Assembly: GCA_009760855.2 (NCBI GenBank)
Contig: WPIO01000247.1
Span: 62,001-126,000, forward strand
Reading direction: 5' to 3'
Length of the DNA: 64,000 nt
From: Cristatella mucedo
Lineage: Eukaryota > Bryozoa > Phylactolaemata > Cristatellidae
A program made the position numbers and the translations under genes. Positions 10,866-40,413 of this stretch are shown piece after piece. The stretch's first letter is position 1; each line of letters starts with the position of its first letter. The notes beneath the pieces were generated by a model. That model was not told the origin of the DNA, made no database searches, and saw only the letters and a list, made by a program, of their open reading frames with translations.

Positions 10866-11741
10866 ATCGCAGCAGACGACACGAAATATAATCTGCATGG
10901 GTGGCCTGACACTGCGAAGCTTCAACGGCTTGACTATTGGCTACAGGTGAGACATTAGTACGTCAGTGTCAGGCGTTTCGCTAGTTAAAGCAGCAGAAGC
11001 TGCTGGCGCAAGCCACACTACCCAGTAATGAGAAGGCAATCTTTGTAAACTGTATAGCTTGATTCTGGCAGGAGTTCATGCTGCAAGTCAAGATACTGTT
11101 GTAACGCCGAAGGCTTGGCGGGGTAGGCTTGACCTGCCGCTTACCTAGCGGCGTAACCTAGCATCTAATAGCGTTCGGTGCACGCAATAAGCTGGCCACC
11201 ACGAAACGAGCGTTTCTGGCGCTCACCTGCATACCGTTACTAAAGGGGGTCGTGAGTCCGCGATGTGAACTGGAAAGCGAGACACACAAATCGGGGATTT
11301 TACTGAGCTTTTTTCGCAAGCGCACAAAATCGCTGCGCGTCTAGCTCAGTTTTATCTCCACACTCCTTGCACGCTCTCAACAGCACCAACACTCTTGCGG
11401 AGGGAGTACGTCTCCACACTGAGGCTGCTTACGTCTCTAATCGTGAACGACCCAAATAGACGGAGCCCGAACCGGAGCCTAAACCTTAACCGGAGAACTA
11501 GGACTCCGTTTCCACTAGTGCGGCAGGAATAATCCACACACGCCAACTCAAGCACTCTTGCGGAGGGAGTACGTCTCCACACTTAAGCTACTTACGTCTA
11601 TAATGGGGAACGACCCAAATAGACAGAGCCCGAACCGGAGCCTAAACCTTAACCGGAGAACTAGGACTCTACGCCCGCCAACTACGTCAAGCTCGCCCCG
11701 GCAAGTCCTTATGCCGAGACCACGTGCTAGCGCGCACACAC

Positions 11742-11988
11742 TGTAGTCTGAATTATCGTCGCGTACAGCACAGAACGCCAGCCGACGAGCAACACCACCA
11801 GTTTATTCTCCCTCCACACGAAGCAGGGCCGAAGCACGACTCTCCTCGCCCCTCTCGCCCACCGGAGTCCCCCCCGACTTCCTTGTCAAAACAAACACTA
11901 ATAGCACGTCCGAGCTGCTTACCACATCGAGTGTCACAGCCCACTCGTACAGCGATCAGGGCAGTGTCATCAATTAAATAAAACCACA
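11742..11988 (-). repeat. LTR (3' LTR in minus orientation) of the nested element
   Basis: A 247-bp repeat with TGTAGTCTGA at one end and AAAACCACA at the other, nearly identical to 13192-13437. The main difference is a one-base change in a C run, so insertion is recent relative to the LINE copies. Confidence 0.75.
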
Positions 11989-12247
11989 TGCCCGCCTGAT
12001 CTGGAGATCAACTAACGACGTAGCCAGAGCAGCAAGCAGCTGTTCTTCTCCACTGCTTAGACAACGAGAAGGCTAAACATTAACCAAATAGTCATAGCGC
12101 GCCGGCGGTCTCAGCCCACATCTTGGCCGTAGCTGTCTGCCGCGCTCGTCTGCTCTGGCCAAACTACCAGGGCCAGCATCGAAGTGTGCATCAAGGAATT
12201 CGTTAGCGATCGGTACTGTTCTGATGTCCGCTCCCTTAATTATGACG

Positions 12248-13228
12248 CTACGTAACGGCTGCTCGGAGGAGGCAGGCGACCGCACGGCCTGTGCAAATAA
12301 GCCGGCTGCGTTTGACCGCTGCGTTCATGCGTCGTGGGGCCACATATTTCTCCGCCGCTGGCGCCTCGTCGGGCGTCACAGCATCGAAGCTCAATGGTGC
12401 ATCCCACACCACCACCACTTCGCAAGCCACCACCGCGTCTCCGGGCGCCGCCGCGTCTTCGGGCGCCGCCGCCGCCGCCACGTCTTCGGGCGCCGCCGCC
12501 ACCGCCGAGTTCGAGACCTGCACCGCATATCCGATCTGCGCCTCGTCTCCTACCTGTGCTGCGTCACAGCCCACTTTCGTCGCCGATGAGCCTCCGACCT
12601 GCTCCTCATCTCCGATTTGCTCCGAGTCGTAACCCACCGGTTCGTCACATGCCAGCGTCACCTCCACGGCGTCCGCTACCTCGCAGGCCGTTGCCTCGTT
12701 GCACTCCACGTGCGCCTGGCAAAGCGTCACAGCCTGGATCGCTGTCACCGCGTTCCACACGGTGGCATCCTGGTAAACCGTTGTCGCCCGGCACACCGTC
12801 GGCGATTGCTGATGTTGCTTCTGGTAATAATAATAATACACTTGATAAAGCGCCCTCAGAGAACTTCTATCCCTTTTGTCGCCACCCTCTCTCCGATAAA
12901 CATTTGCTAACTCAGCGCTCAGCAGTCGCGCTTTACCTAAAGGGCTAGCTAGCGCTGTAACCAGTGCCTCGCGAAGCAGACGGTAGTCATCCTTGATTGC
13001 CTTCGGCATGTAAGAATACACATAGAAGGCGCTTCCTTCCAGGAAGAGAGGCAGATATTTGTGCCAGATTGTCGGATTGACACCGTACAGCTCGAGCCGC
13101 CGCTCCGAGTCAAGCAGCCAAGTTGCGAAGTCATCACCGACTTGGAAATGCTCAATCAACATTGCTGTCATCGTCGCCGCCGGAATTAGCTTGTAGTCTG
13201 AATTATCGTCGCGTACAGCGCAGAACAC
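12248..13228 (-). CDS. gag-like protein of the nested LTR element
   Basis: This is an open frame of 326 codons. Residues about 19-110, from the second or third Met, resemble the N-terminal capsid-like region of Ty3/Gypsy-type gag: a hydrophobic and aromatic helical segment with FQVGDDFATWLLDSERRLEL, then WHKYLPLFLEGSAF and YRLLREALVTAL. Such proteins assemble the cytoplasmic particle that packages element RNA. There is no CCHC zinc knuckle. The C-terminal half is instead Ala/Val/Asp/Glu-rich low-complexity sequence with repeated PEDAA and VGDEAQIG. At 12836-12875 the frame contains a 40-bp LINE A tail, translated as ALYQVYYYYYQ. The first Met lies inside the LTR; a Met at residue 19 (13172-13174), after the LTR edge, may be the true start. 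The gag identity is from pattern only. Confidence 0.55.
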   Translation of the reverse strand: MFCAVRDDNSDYKLIPAATMTAMLIEHFQVGDDFATWLLDSERRLELYGVNPTIWHKYLPLFLEGSAFYVYSYMPKAIKDDYRLLREALVTALASPLGKARLLSAELANVYRREGGDKRDRSSLRALYQVYYYYYQKQHQQSPTVCRATTVYQDATVWNAVTAIQAVTLCQAHVECNEATACEVADAVEVTLACDEPVGYDSEQIGDEEQVGGSSATKVGCDAAQVGDEAQIGYAVQVSNSAVAAAPEDVAAAAAPEDAAAPGDAVVACEVVVVWDAPLSFDAVTPDEAPAAEKYVAPRRMNAAVKRSRLICTGRAVACLLRAAVT

Positions 13229-13437
13229 CAGCCGACGAGCAACACCACCAGTTTATTCTCCCTCCACACGGAGCAGGGCCGAAGCACGACTCTCCTTGCC
13301 CCTCTCGCCCACCGGAGTCCCCCCGACTCCCTTGTCAAAACAAACACTAATAGCACGTCCGAGCTGCTTACCACATCGAGTGTCACAGCCCACTCGTACA
13401 GCGATCAGGGCAGTGTCATCAATTAAATAAAACCACA
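13192..13437 (-). repeat. LTR (5' LTR in minus orientation) of the nested element
   Basis: A 246-bp direct repeat of 11742-11988. The gag-like ORF opens within its inner end (first Met codon at 13226-13228). Confidence 0.75.
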
Positions 13438-14099
13438 CACACACAACACGAAAGAAACACAAAATGTTAGCTCGGGCGCGATACGACCGTATTCGGTGGA
13501 GTCCACTGAATCCTCCAAGCGCTGCCTCGTCCTGTTCCCTCCATCGCCGGCGAGCAGCCCGCCCTCCTCCCTCGCTTTCAGAGAAACGAGTCCGACGGCG
13601 TCGAAGCGCGGAGCCGAATAAAAGACAAAAGACCAAAAAGATCAAGAGCGAGCGTCGCTCGACTCTTAAATACTTAGTTGAGACAATGGGGCAAGAGCTT
13701 AGTGGTATTGGGCCCGACACCATGGCCCATTACGGTAAGGAATTAATGCCGTCACTTAGGCCACTGGAAGGGCACCTCTGTCCAGCTTGAATGGCGAATG
13801 GGTTCCAGACGGTTCTTTTTTTGGACAGAGTGAAGGCGGAGGTTGACAGGCCAGCCAACATCAATCAGCAGCTTCCGCGGGTATCGGACCAATTCTAAAG
13901 GCCGAATTGCCACCGCTGGTCTTGGAGCTTCCTGGCTCGCTCTTAAGCTCTTGCTCTCTAACCGCACTGACGCTCCTCTCTGGCTCACTGCTCCATGACA
14001 AAGGAGTTCTTGCCCGCCGCCGAACGGCTCTTGTTCGCGTTTAATTCAGCCAAGGCCGGCAAGCGCTGCACTGTTGCCATTACCTTTTTTTAGAACAAA

Positions 14100-14605
14100 A
14101 GAGAGCACCTACTTATTCTTTTCACGATTAACTCTGAGGTGAAAAGAGCTAAAGAAAGTCTTAGCCATCACTGTCATGTCTGACTTCAACAATGTAGAGT
14201 GCAAGAGTGGAGCCTGTGTAAGCTATCAATGACGGACTAAACAGCTTTGTAGGTCTTTTGGAGCAACTGTCTGAGGACACAAGTGGAACACTTGAAACAA
14301 AAAGGGAAGCTGGCAGTATCCTACCTTATAATTTGAACGTAAAACTTGTTGGCTCTGTTGCCATTTTGTACAGCATCTTGAGGAAGATTGACAGCGTTCA
14401 GAAAAGACAGCAGGATCAAAGACGCCTCTTATAGACCAGTTTGCTAAGTTCGAGGCAGAAAATACAGTTTATAAACCTTTCTCGATTCGATACTCCTGCG
14501 AGCGTGTTTGCTTGCATTTCTTCTGCGTTGGAGCTATTTTGCAGCAATTTTGACACGGGAAGGGGCGCCATTTGTAGCTTTGTCCCCGGGCGCCGAAAGG
14601 TCTCA
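14100..14605 (+). pseudogene. hAT-type transposase relic (TTF/ZMYM1-like)
   Basis: The plus frame near 14228-14408 reads GLLEQLSEDTSGTLETKREA, then NLNVKLVGSVAILYSILRKI and DSVQKR. This follows the spacing of the helical region between the zinc finger and catalytic core of TTF-type hAT transposases, where a Thr..Glu-Ala segment precedes a large helical block. Upstream and downstream frames carry stops and shifts, and the CCCCGGGCGCCGAAAG stretch near 14583 lies in the same relic. The match rests on family recognition alone. Confidence 0.45.
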
Positions 14606-14611
14606 CTACGC

Positions 14612-14766
14612 CTCAGCTTGTTGACACTGTGCACGTTGCCACTAACCATTTGATCATGCTTCCCTTACAAATTATGTAAAGTGCCTAGAAAGAGAACGTT
14701 CCCTGCGGGTGCTATACACATGTATTATTACGGTTATTATTACTATTGTTGTCATTATTATCACTA
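14612..14766 (+). mobile_element. LINE A 3' tail fragment
   Basis: Contains TTGACACTGTGCACGTTGCC, AAAGTGCCTAGAAAGAGAAC and a degenerate ATT-rich run (14725-14764). Only the 3' UTR survives. It abuts the hAT relic. Confidence 0.75.
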
Positions 14767-16350
14767 AGCCGGGTCACCCTTAAACTGTCGACGCCTGGGT
14801 TCGACTCACCCGAACTGCCCCGGGTTGATTGCCCTGAACGTTCACCGAAGAATTTCCGATGTCAACTGCCGAGTCCTATGCGCTGCAGCCTTTGGCTAGC
14901 TGCCAGCTCGGGCCAGTAGATCGCATCGTCGCTAGCTCCCCTATTGCTTCTGCTTGTCTGCCAGCTTGTGCAGACCCCTTTCTCTCCCTTTTTCTCCTAT
15001 TTTAATCTGCCGACCTGACGCCGTTATGATTAAGCCTGATAGGCCGCCTGTGCGTCTCTTCGACCATCCTCGCCGTTCGTCGTCGTCGTCGTCCGGGTAC
15101 ATACGCACGTCATTGGGAACCGCGCACGCGGAGACATCGTCTATTTCGTCGCACGCAAGCAGGTGCCTCCATGATATCCAGTCGCCGACGTAAGTAAGCT
15201 TCGAGAGCTTTTGGTCTCGATCTGGGTTTTTTGGATCATCGTCTCTGCGTACCTATTCCACTACACCCAGCCACTTATTGTCAGACCAATGCCACGTGAA
15301 TTACGGCGACGATAAAATGTAGTTGAAGCGAATAAAAGCAAAGCCCAATCCGAGAAGCCAATTCCCGCGGCGCAAAAGAGGAGCCGAGATATGACATCGC
15401 TCCCGAAGGCCTGATAGATTCGACTTGGAAGCGATGAATTGTCGAGTGCGTGAATAGGGCGTGGCTTCGGTGTGCCCCTTGTCTTCCCAGCGTGCCGCCC
15501 CCCCCCCGAAGTTGGTGCCCCTTGTTGGTTGTTGATGTAGAGACTCGAAGTAAAAAATCGCCTGCGTTCATCCAGGCCTTCAATCCATCGGTGCGCCGAT
15601 TGAACTCAGCACCCGGAGGCCCGTCAACGGGATTGACGACTACTGGGGTCTCCTGGCTCATTAGTTGCTGTCTAACTGTGCTCCTAGCGGCATTAAGGCC
15701 GTACTTTGGCGACTTGTACATCCCTTCCCTGTTGGTCGTCGGAGGTCAGGGCTGAACTCGTGGCTTGCCAAAAAGGATGCCAGTTCTGTCTGTGGTGGAG
15801 AAAAACCAGTCAGCATATTCGTCCTTACAAAGCACTGATGTGTGCAAAGACAACTATATGATTACTGGCACGCATTGACAAAAATTACAAGTCACTCTAA
15901 CTGTAGATGACTTTTATAGGTCAGGTTACTGAGTATTTGACTGTCAGATCCTACTTAAAATATTTTGTGGTGGAATTCTGTTGCACAATGTTATGTCAGA
16001 ATTGTTCAAGTGTCAGCAAGAAAACTTTGAAAATGATGCTAAGATGCAGCTTTAGTGTCCGGAGCTTATGGTTCATTTGCAGATGTGCACATGGCAGATG
16101 TTCATTTGCAGATGGCAGATGCTAAATGACGCCTCAAACTCTTAACTTGATACATAACATGTGGTTTAATGTTGATGTAACTGTTGACAAGATTTAATTT
16201 GGATGCAAGTGTAGAAGGGTTTGATCAGGAATTACTAGGTCGATTGCAGAATATTTTAGATGCTGGCAAGGAGTGCCTAAGCCAGTCTACCGTAGTGTCT
16301 GAAGCAAGTCAACAGAAAAGCTAATAATGCTATCTCAAGCTTCTAACCGT
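14767..16350. other. unassigned region with ORFs of unknown meaning
   Basis: A tRNA-like B box (GGGTTCGACTC near 14808) stands without a convincing cloverleaf. A minus ORF of 146 codons (15281-15721) and a plus ORF of 101 codons (15450-15755) overlap around a C8-10 run. Neither shows a domain. GGGGCACCAACTTCGGGG on the minus strand near 15500-15525 could be an LTR-element primer site, but no LTR pair is seen. Confidence 0.3.
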
Positions 16351-16354
16351 ATTT

Positions 16355-16530
16355 ACGTGTTGACACTGAACATGCCATCTCTAATCATATTATGCTTGTT
16401 GACATTGTGCACGCTACCACTAATCATTTGGTCATGCTTTCTTTACAGCATCAGTAAAGCGCCTAGAAGAGATTCAGTTCTCAGATGGTGCTATGCAAGT
16501 AAAATTATTATTATTGTTAGTATTATCAAG
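16355..16530 (+). mobile_element. LINE A 3' tail fragment
   Basis: Two tandem partial copies of the TTGACACTG.GCACG segment precede AAAGCGCCTAGAAGAGATTC, GGTGCTATGCAAGT and an (ATT)n-like end. Confidence 0.75.
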
Positions 16531-17221
16531 TCTACTGGATAACACTATATTTCCGGGCACTACCCATTCTTGACTCAAGAACGATTGTCCGTTAGACCTA
16601 AGGAAAATGAAGAGCGCAGGAAATAACACCCTATGCTAGTGCAATAAATTGCATGACTCCGGTGTCATCCGCAGCTAATCATAACGTGGACCTGAAGATC
16701 GATAGGGGAGCAGCGGAGCTCGTGGCTGTTTTGGATGTTCAAGATCGAGTCCATCTGGTGTGTGCTTATTCCTTATTGCATTGTCAATTATTAGCAACTG
16801 CTTTGCTATCGAAAAATAACTTCTTGGCTAACAACAGTGTTTCAGTGTGAGAAAAGCTTGTGACGATCTGGTGAGCGTATTAGAATTTTTTTGCAGTGTC
16901 CGCGAAGATTTTGCCTGCTTTCCCCTCAGATTCCATCGGACCTTACAGATGGCCCACTGAGTCTAGCGGAGCTTCACCAGTCCAGGCGCAGTGATTCATT
17001 CATACTGTGTCGGGCCGAATAGTCAGGCGATCCATTGGAATGGTCCTCCAATAGGGCATGGACTAGAACGCGTTTAATGAAAAGACAGGAACTCCGACTT
17101 TCAGCAGAGGACAGAGCGCAGTCACGCCGAGTAATGCACGCGCGAAACTGTAATTATCTAGTTGCTTTTACGCCCGAGAAAAGAGGAGAAAAGAGCTGAC
17201 TTTTCAGCCGCCGGTGCTCAG
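16531..17221. other. unassigned spacer
   Basis: No supported ORF or repeat is seen. Confidence 0.3.
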
Positions 17222-17390
17222 TAAGCCCGTGATTGCACACTAGGTAAGGCGGTTGCTTTCATGACCTCGGTCCCGAGGTCGTGGGTTCGATTCCTGCGGT
17301 GGGCGATCCTTTATCGCCACTGCAAGCGGTGGTGATAGCCGTAAAGGCTCTTCTGTCGCTATACAAAAGAGGCTGTTTAATCAGCTAGTA
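17222..17390 (+). mobile_element. SINE A, copy 2
   Basis: Nearly identical to 10188-10362, with a degenerate A box (GTGATTGCACACTAGGTAAGG), B box GGTTCGATTCC at 17284-17294, and the body with GCAAGCGGTGGTGATAGCCG and GGCTGTTTAATCAGCTA. The close match implies recent activity of this family. Confidence 0.8.
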
Positions 17391-19306
17391 TTTTTATTTT
17401 AAGCCACCATAGTGCGGCCGGACGTAGGAGTGAACGACGCCTGTACAGCAGCCGAGAACAGAGGTCACGAAAGTACTGCATCGGCACATCTCAATTGGCG
17501 TAAACATTTAGCGTCGAAAAAATGGACGAGACTTCCATCGCATATGTATTTTTTCTAACGGCATTTTGTAGGCTTAGGCGGGATACAAATGAATTATATT
17601 TTATTCTTGGCTGGATTTTAGTTGAAATAAGATACCGAAAGCATTTCATACGGAACGAGCTGCTGGAGCTCCGTGACGAGGCCTGGAGTACGGATAGACC
17701 ATCGAAGGCGACTATTATTTACTAACAAGAATTGGGGAAGCCCTCGTACTATCTACAGGGGCGGGCCCCCAGGTCTACCATCGGCAGTTAAAAACATCCG
17801 GCAAAAAGGAGATGTTAGCAGCAGGCGTCGCGTTACGCCATAACAAACCAACGATGGATAATCAGCAATAGTGTTATTTCATTGCGGTTAAATTTAATCG
17901 CACGTGTTATAGGATTAAATTAGATTTAGTGCATTAAATTTAGGTCTTGGAAGACTGCGAAGGAAATGTATGTAGCTGTCTATTGCGTCGGCGCGTCGCT
18001 ATGGGTCACGGTAGCAGACCTCGTCGATTCACGCGAGATAGGCGATCGCCACCTATATTAGCAAGGTATGCGGACTTTTTGCGGTCGTTTTTATCTTACG
18101 ATTCTGAGTAGTCCCAACAATATTGTTACTTACTCACGTGTAAGTGACTTAACTTTGTATCTTTGAGGTGCGTGTATGTTAATTTTTGCTTTAGCCCAAG
18201 AACTTTGTTCAGTGAACTTGGGGCCGCTACAGAGGGGTGCGAGTTGAGGTGTCTGGGCATTTAATAATGTGTTCGCGAGTAATCTTGTTAAGATCTTATT
18301 ATAAAATAGAAAAGTTAAAGCTTATTATTTTAGCGGTCACTTACAAATTAGGGGACGATGTGATATTCTGCCATGCCAGGCGATGCGTCTCCTCATCTCG
18401 ACCAGTGCTATCTCCTCATTCGTATACTTCCTTCCCGTCGATTACCTGCACCGTCAGCATCCGAGATTCAAACCGGATTGTGTTACTTAACTCCGGGCAT
18501 TGAATTTGAGCGGCTAAAAAGCAAGCTGAAAGCTACAACGGCTACATCAGGCATGATAGTATTGGTGCTAGGTTTTTTAAAACTCGGCTTGAAACCTTTA
18601 TATTGGATTCTCTTGGCCGTGATGCTGCGAGAGGGCAGATATCGTAACCGAATATAATGCTAAGGATATCATAGAAGGCTGAAATCCCCTTGTGATTTTT
18701 CTAGCCCGTGCGCTATCATATTACCCTGATGATTCGCGTCTTACAGATTGTAATCGCCTATCCCACTACAGCAGTTTTTCTATAAAAATGTGTATTAAAC
18801 CTATCGATTAGTTTTTGTTGCTCTTTAGAGGTGTGTGTACCTATGTGCACCAAGTGATAGTTATGCTGGTTGTTCAATCGCACACTCGAAAACGTAAGTG
18901 ACTTTCGGTTTGCAATCGGTAGCCGACAGCTTCCATGCCTCGCAGCTGAGACAATTGCGAAGCATATATGAGTTAGAAGGATGGTTGAGGAGGTAAATTA
19001 CGACAAAAAAGTCTAAGCAACGAGTGCAAGGCTGCGATGATAAGTAGCATTAAGAATTAGCAGCTCCAACGTGAAAGTAAAATTGATTTTCAATATCTGG
19101 AAAATCCGCGAGTGATTCTAATGTACCTGCATTGTATTGGCCGTTTAGATCCTGGCCTGCGGTCCACGATGTCAGACATCGCCTCCTATCCTGACCTGCC
19201 ATGGTAAGGAGGCGACCGCTCATTCCTAGTCGTGCAACCCCTGCACACGACGCCCCAGCCACTGTAATGTTTTACACTGAAAACTCGTGACGTCAGCTTG
19301 CCAGCT
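17391..19306. other. MAK: Upstream flank and probable 5' region of the kinase gene
   Basis: No coding feature can be supported. ORFs of 67 codons (17522-17725) and 94 codons (18373-18657) have no motif. The promoter and 5' UTR of the kinase should lie here, but no TATA box or start site can be fixed by eye. Confidence 0.3.
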
Positions 19307-37521
<18,215 letters not shown>

Positions 37522-40320
37522 AGCTAAGTTGATCCGTGCCTTCCACGAAGTAGTGCTATCAATCTACAAAGGCCTTTTAACCGCATCGACCGTCTGCCTG
37601 CACAAAGAGTTGAGCAAGCTACCGTACGAATCGCCTACCAAGCGCAAGCCAATGGCTACGTTTCGGGATAACCCCAGCTTAACTGTAGAGCTGTTGATGA
37701 GCCCTGCATGCCAGCTTGATTCGTGCAGGTGTTCGATGGCCCGTGTCATTTTGTCACGGAAACGTAGTGTACGTTTGAGTGGCTCACGAAGAAGTCGGCC
37801 AAGACTGTGCCTGCCTAATGACGTGCACAGACTCCCAGAACGTGCGCATGCGGTGCCGTGATAATGGCAGTGCGTGTCTTGGGCTTGTGGAGGGAGGTAC
37901 GACTCTCGGTATGCGGTGTGCTTGTGCCACTGAGAAAATACTGTGAATGGCGTACACCATTGCTCTCGAGTGTGCGGCCTCATAGCTCGTACCGTGCTGG
38001 GATGCGCCTTCGCCAATCTACCGCTCTTTGCCTTGCAGCAGCTGCTTGTCTGAAGCAGTAGCGCGCCATCTTGAGCTTGTGCCCTGCTAAGCGTGTTGCT
38101 GCAGCAGCAGCAGGCCGAAGCTGCATGCTCGTTTGATTGCTCTCATTTGATGGAGTGTGTGCTGCAGGATCTTTCCACTGGTAACACTAGCTAGCTGCTA
38201 CTGTCGATAACATGGCTGTTGAGGGCTGCAACTATGCCTGTCCGCCTTGCAGCTGAATGAATGCGGTGCTTAGCTTGGTGATCGCATGCGGATATCGCAT
38301 TGACATCGCCATTTTCCTATCGTATTCGTGACAGCATTCGTGTAATGCCGATTATTTTCATATTATACTTTAACGTGCGCGTCATTCTGTCAGCAGTACG
38401 TGCATTGCTATTCTTTGAGCAATTGCACGTGTCGAACGACGGAAGTTCGATTTCAGGCGTCATTGCTTTAACGCGACTCGAGCAGGTGCACTCGCACGAG
38501 TGCAGGGCCTGGGGTGCGCCTAGGGCCAGTTGTGGTCGAGCCCTCGAGTGAAACGCGCTCCATGCATGTAGGCGATCGTTCCTAGCACGGTAGCTAGCAG
38601 AGCCCCCCTTCATGCTTCGTACTGGTGTCGTGCTTGCGCGATCGTCTCGCTAGCACAGCTCGTGCAGCCAGCAAGCTCGGAAGTATACAATGCAGGGTGG
38701 CTGCTTCAACAGCGGCACTCGCCTGGCGACAAGAGGCTCTGAGCGGCTATCACCTCGGCCTGCACTGGGCAATAAATGATCGCCTGCTGCATGGTCAAAA
38801 AGTCCTGCAGCAGAACCGGCACCTCACCCTTGGGCTGAGCCATTCTGGCCTGGCCGTGCCGCTGAGTTGCTCGACCTGCAGCGTCGTGCATGGGGGAATA
38901 GGCAAGGTTGCTGGAGCACGATCGGATGTCTCGTGTCGAAACGAGAACTGGTGCCCGTGGCAGCCCGTGGGGTATTGAGTAGCCTCGGGCAAGCACGGAG
39001 GATATGCCAGAGCCCGGCTGCCCAATAGCCAGCCAGACTTGAGAGAGCACGTGCACGATGCAGACCTTAAAAGTGTAAGTATTGCCAAGGTATTCCTAGC
39101 TTTTTGCCCTGACCTTCTCCGCGTGCACTGGTGTTGTAATGTGCTATCCGTGCAGGGTTTGGATCGTTTGGACTGTTCTAACTCCTTCATTCAGGGCTAG
39201 GAGGAGGATGGTGGGTCTTTGTTGCCGAGCACCTATGCAGGGTGCAAGGCACTGCATAGGGGGTCCCATCACTTCACCACTACCTCGCGAGCGAGGCCTG
39301 CAGTCCTCAACTCCAGCTGTGTATGTGGAAAAGTGCTATTTGAGGTTAGCTTAAGCAAGATAGTCACATCGATGACTTAATCGTGACACTGTTACGAGTT
39401 CAGCTTTTCGATGGTGTCAGCTGCAGCAGCTGGTTGTAAGGGTTCACAAGATAAGCTGCAGCAGCGGCTTTTTATCGTGTGCCGTCATCATGACAAACAA
39501 TGTGGTAAGTCCTAATCGGCTGCTGAGGTTAGTTGATGACTAATAACAATAATAATACAGTAGCTTTGTAGAGCAGTTTCTTTGAACCAAATCCCTTTGT
39601 AGGTACTTCATTTAGGCTGAAAAAGTAAGGAAGCATATGTGTACTCAAGCCAGGTTTGGGAGCCTCGGTCGCCTGTAATGTGGTAGTCAAAGCCAAGGGT
39701 CAGCAGCAAAGTCAGCCTGACCTTTGACGTGAGGCCGCACGGCCCCTTATTCTGGGCGTTCGTCAGCCGAGACGTGGGAGCTGACGTTCCTCGACCGTTA
39801 CGTCAACCGGGGAATGACTGGGGATAAGCTCGAAAGCTCTTATGGCTTGTATATTCCGTGTTCCCTTGTAGCATGTTGTTTGCAGCCCCCTCCCGGAGCT
39901 GGACCCCCCCCCATCGAGCTGACATGCACCAGCGAGTCTCCATTAGGCAAACACTACGTCTGACTAGTGTCGCCGCGATTCGGTACTTAGATAGCTGCCG
40001 CCTTCAAGATGGCTCTGGTCCGAAAGTGTCCCTTTGACTTTGAAAAGGCTGGCTTCGTTGTTCCCTCCCCCGAAGCCTGGTGTACCTAGGACCCCAGTAG
40101 TACTGTTTAGTTGCCCTGTTATTGTTGGCTCATGCGATAGTTATAAATTGGTTTAATCAAACTGCATATCTTATTGCCCTAGCCCTGCCACGTGACAGCA
40201 GCTGGTGTTGCTGGGACAGGGTGGTGCTCGGGCGGGAAGTACCCTACCCCCAGTCTCGGTTATATATGCAACCTCGGTTGTGTGCACTGTCTACTCCTGC
40301 GTGCTCGACCTCTGCTCTTC
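37522..40320. other. 3' flank of the kinase gene, unassigned
   Basis: No further coding exon with a known domain is seen. ORFs of 110-150 codons at 37529-38016 and 38625-39190 overlap on both strands without motifs. The proximal part is probably 3' UTR. Confidence 0.3.
38771..38776 (+). promoter_or_regulatory. candidate polyadenylation signal AATAAA for the kinase gene
   Basis: This is the first clear AATAAA I find downstream of the stop codon at 37519-37521. It would give a 3' UTR of about 1.25 kb. It is a hexamer match only. Confidence 0.3.
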
Positions 40321-40330
40321 TATTCCTCCC

Positions 40331-40413
<83 letters not shown>

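Larger units (their letters stand above)
11742..13437 (-). mobile_element. Nested small LTR retrotransposon with gag-like ORF only
   Basis: Two 246-247-bp direct repeats (11742-11988 and 13192-13437), each with TG...CA ends, flank a 1.2-kb interior. The insertion is in the CA-rich stretch GCGCACACAC of the outer element. CACAC on both sides is the likely 5-bp duplication, although simple sequence makes it ambiguous. The homologous uninterrupted site is seen at 42918-42935. The interior has a gag-like ORF on the minus strand and no protease, RT or integrase, so the element must use enzymes from elsewhere. Confidence 0.75.
11100..14070 (-). mobile_element. Outer TG...CA element (LTR-like, about 1.28 kb) split by a nested LTR retrotransposon
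   Basis: The ends are TGTAACGCC (11100) and GCGCTGCA (14070), flanked by a perfect 4-bp duplication CTGT (11096-11099 and 14071-14074). Sequence outside the nested insertion (11742-13437) is colinear with 42272-43580, so the unit is about 1.28 kb when empty. Read on the minus strand it carries a TATTTAAG box (RC of about 13664-13671), so that is its likely transcription direction. Units of about 165 bp containing ACTCTTGCGGAGGGAGTACG repeat at 11392 and 11553. No pol ORF is present. Best read as a long solo LTR or a terminal-repeat miniature element. Confidence 0.7.

Noticed and set aside
12334-12948. 204-codon Pro/Arg-rich plus ORF
   Set aside because: Frame shadow of the low-complexity part of the gag-like ORF on the other strand.
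15281-15721. 146-codon minus ORF as a host or gag gene
   Set aside because: No domain, overlaps an open frame on the other strand, and runs through a C homopolymer. Evidence too thin.
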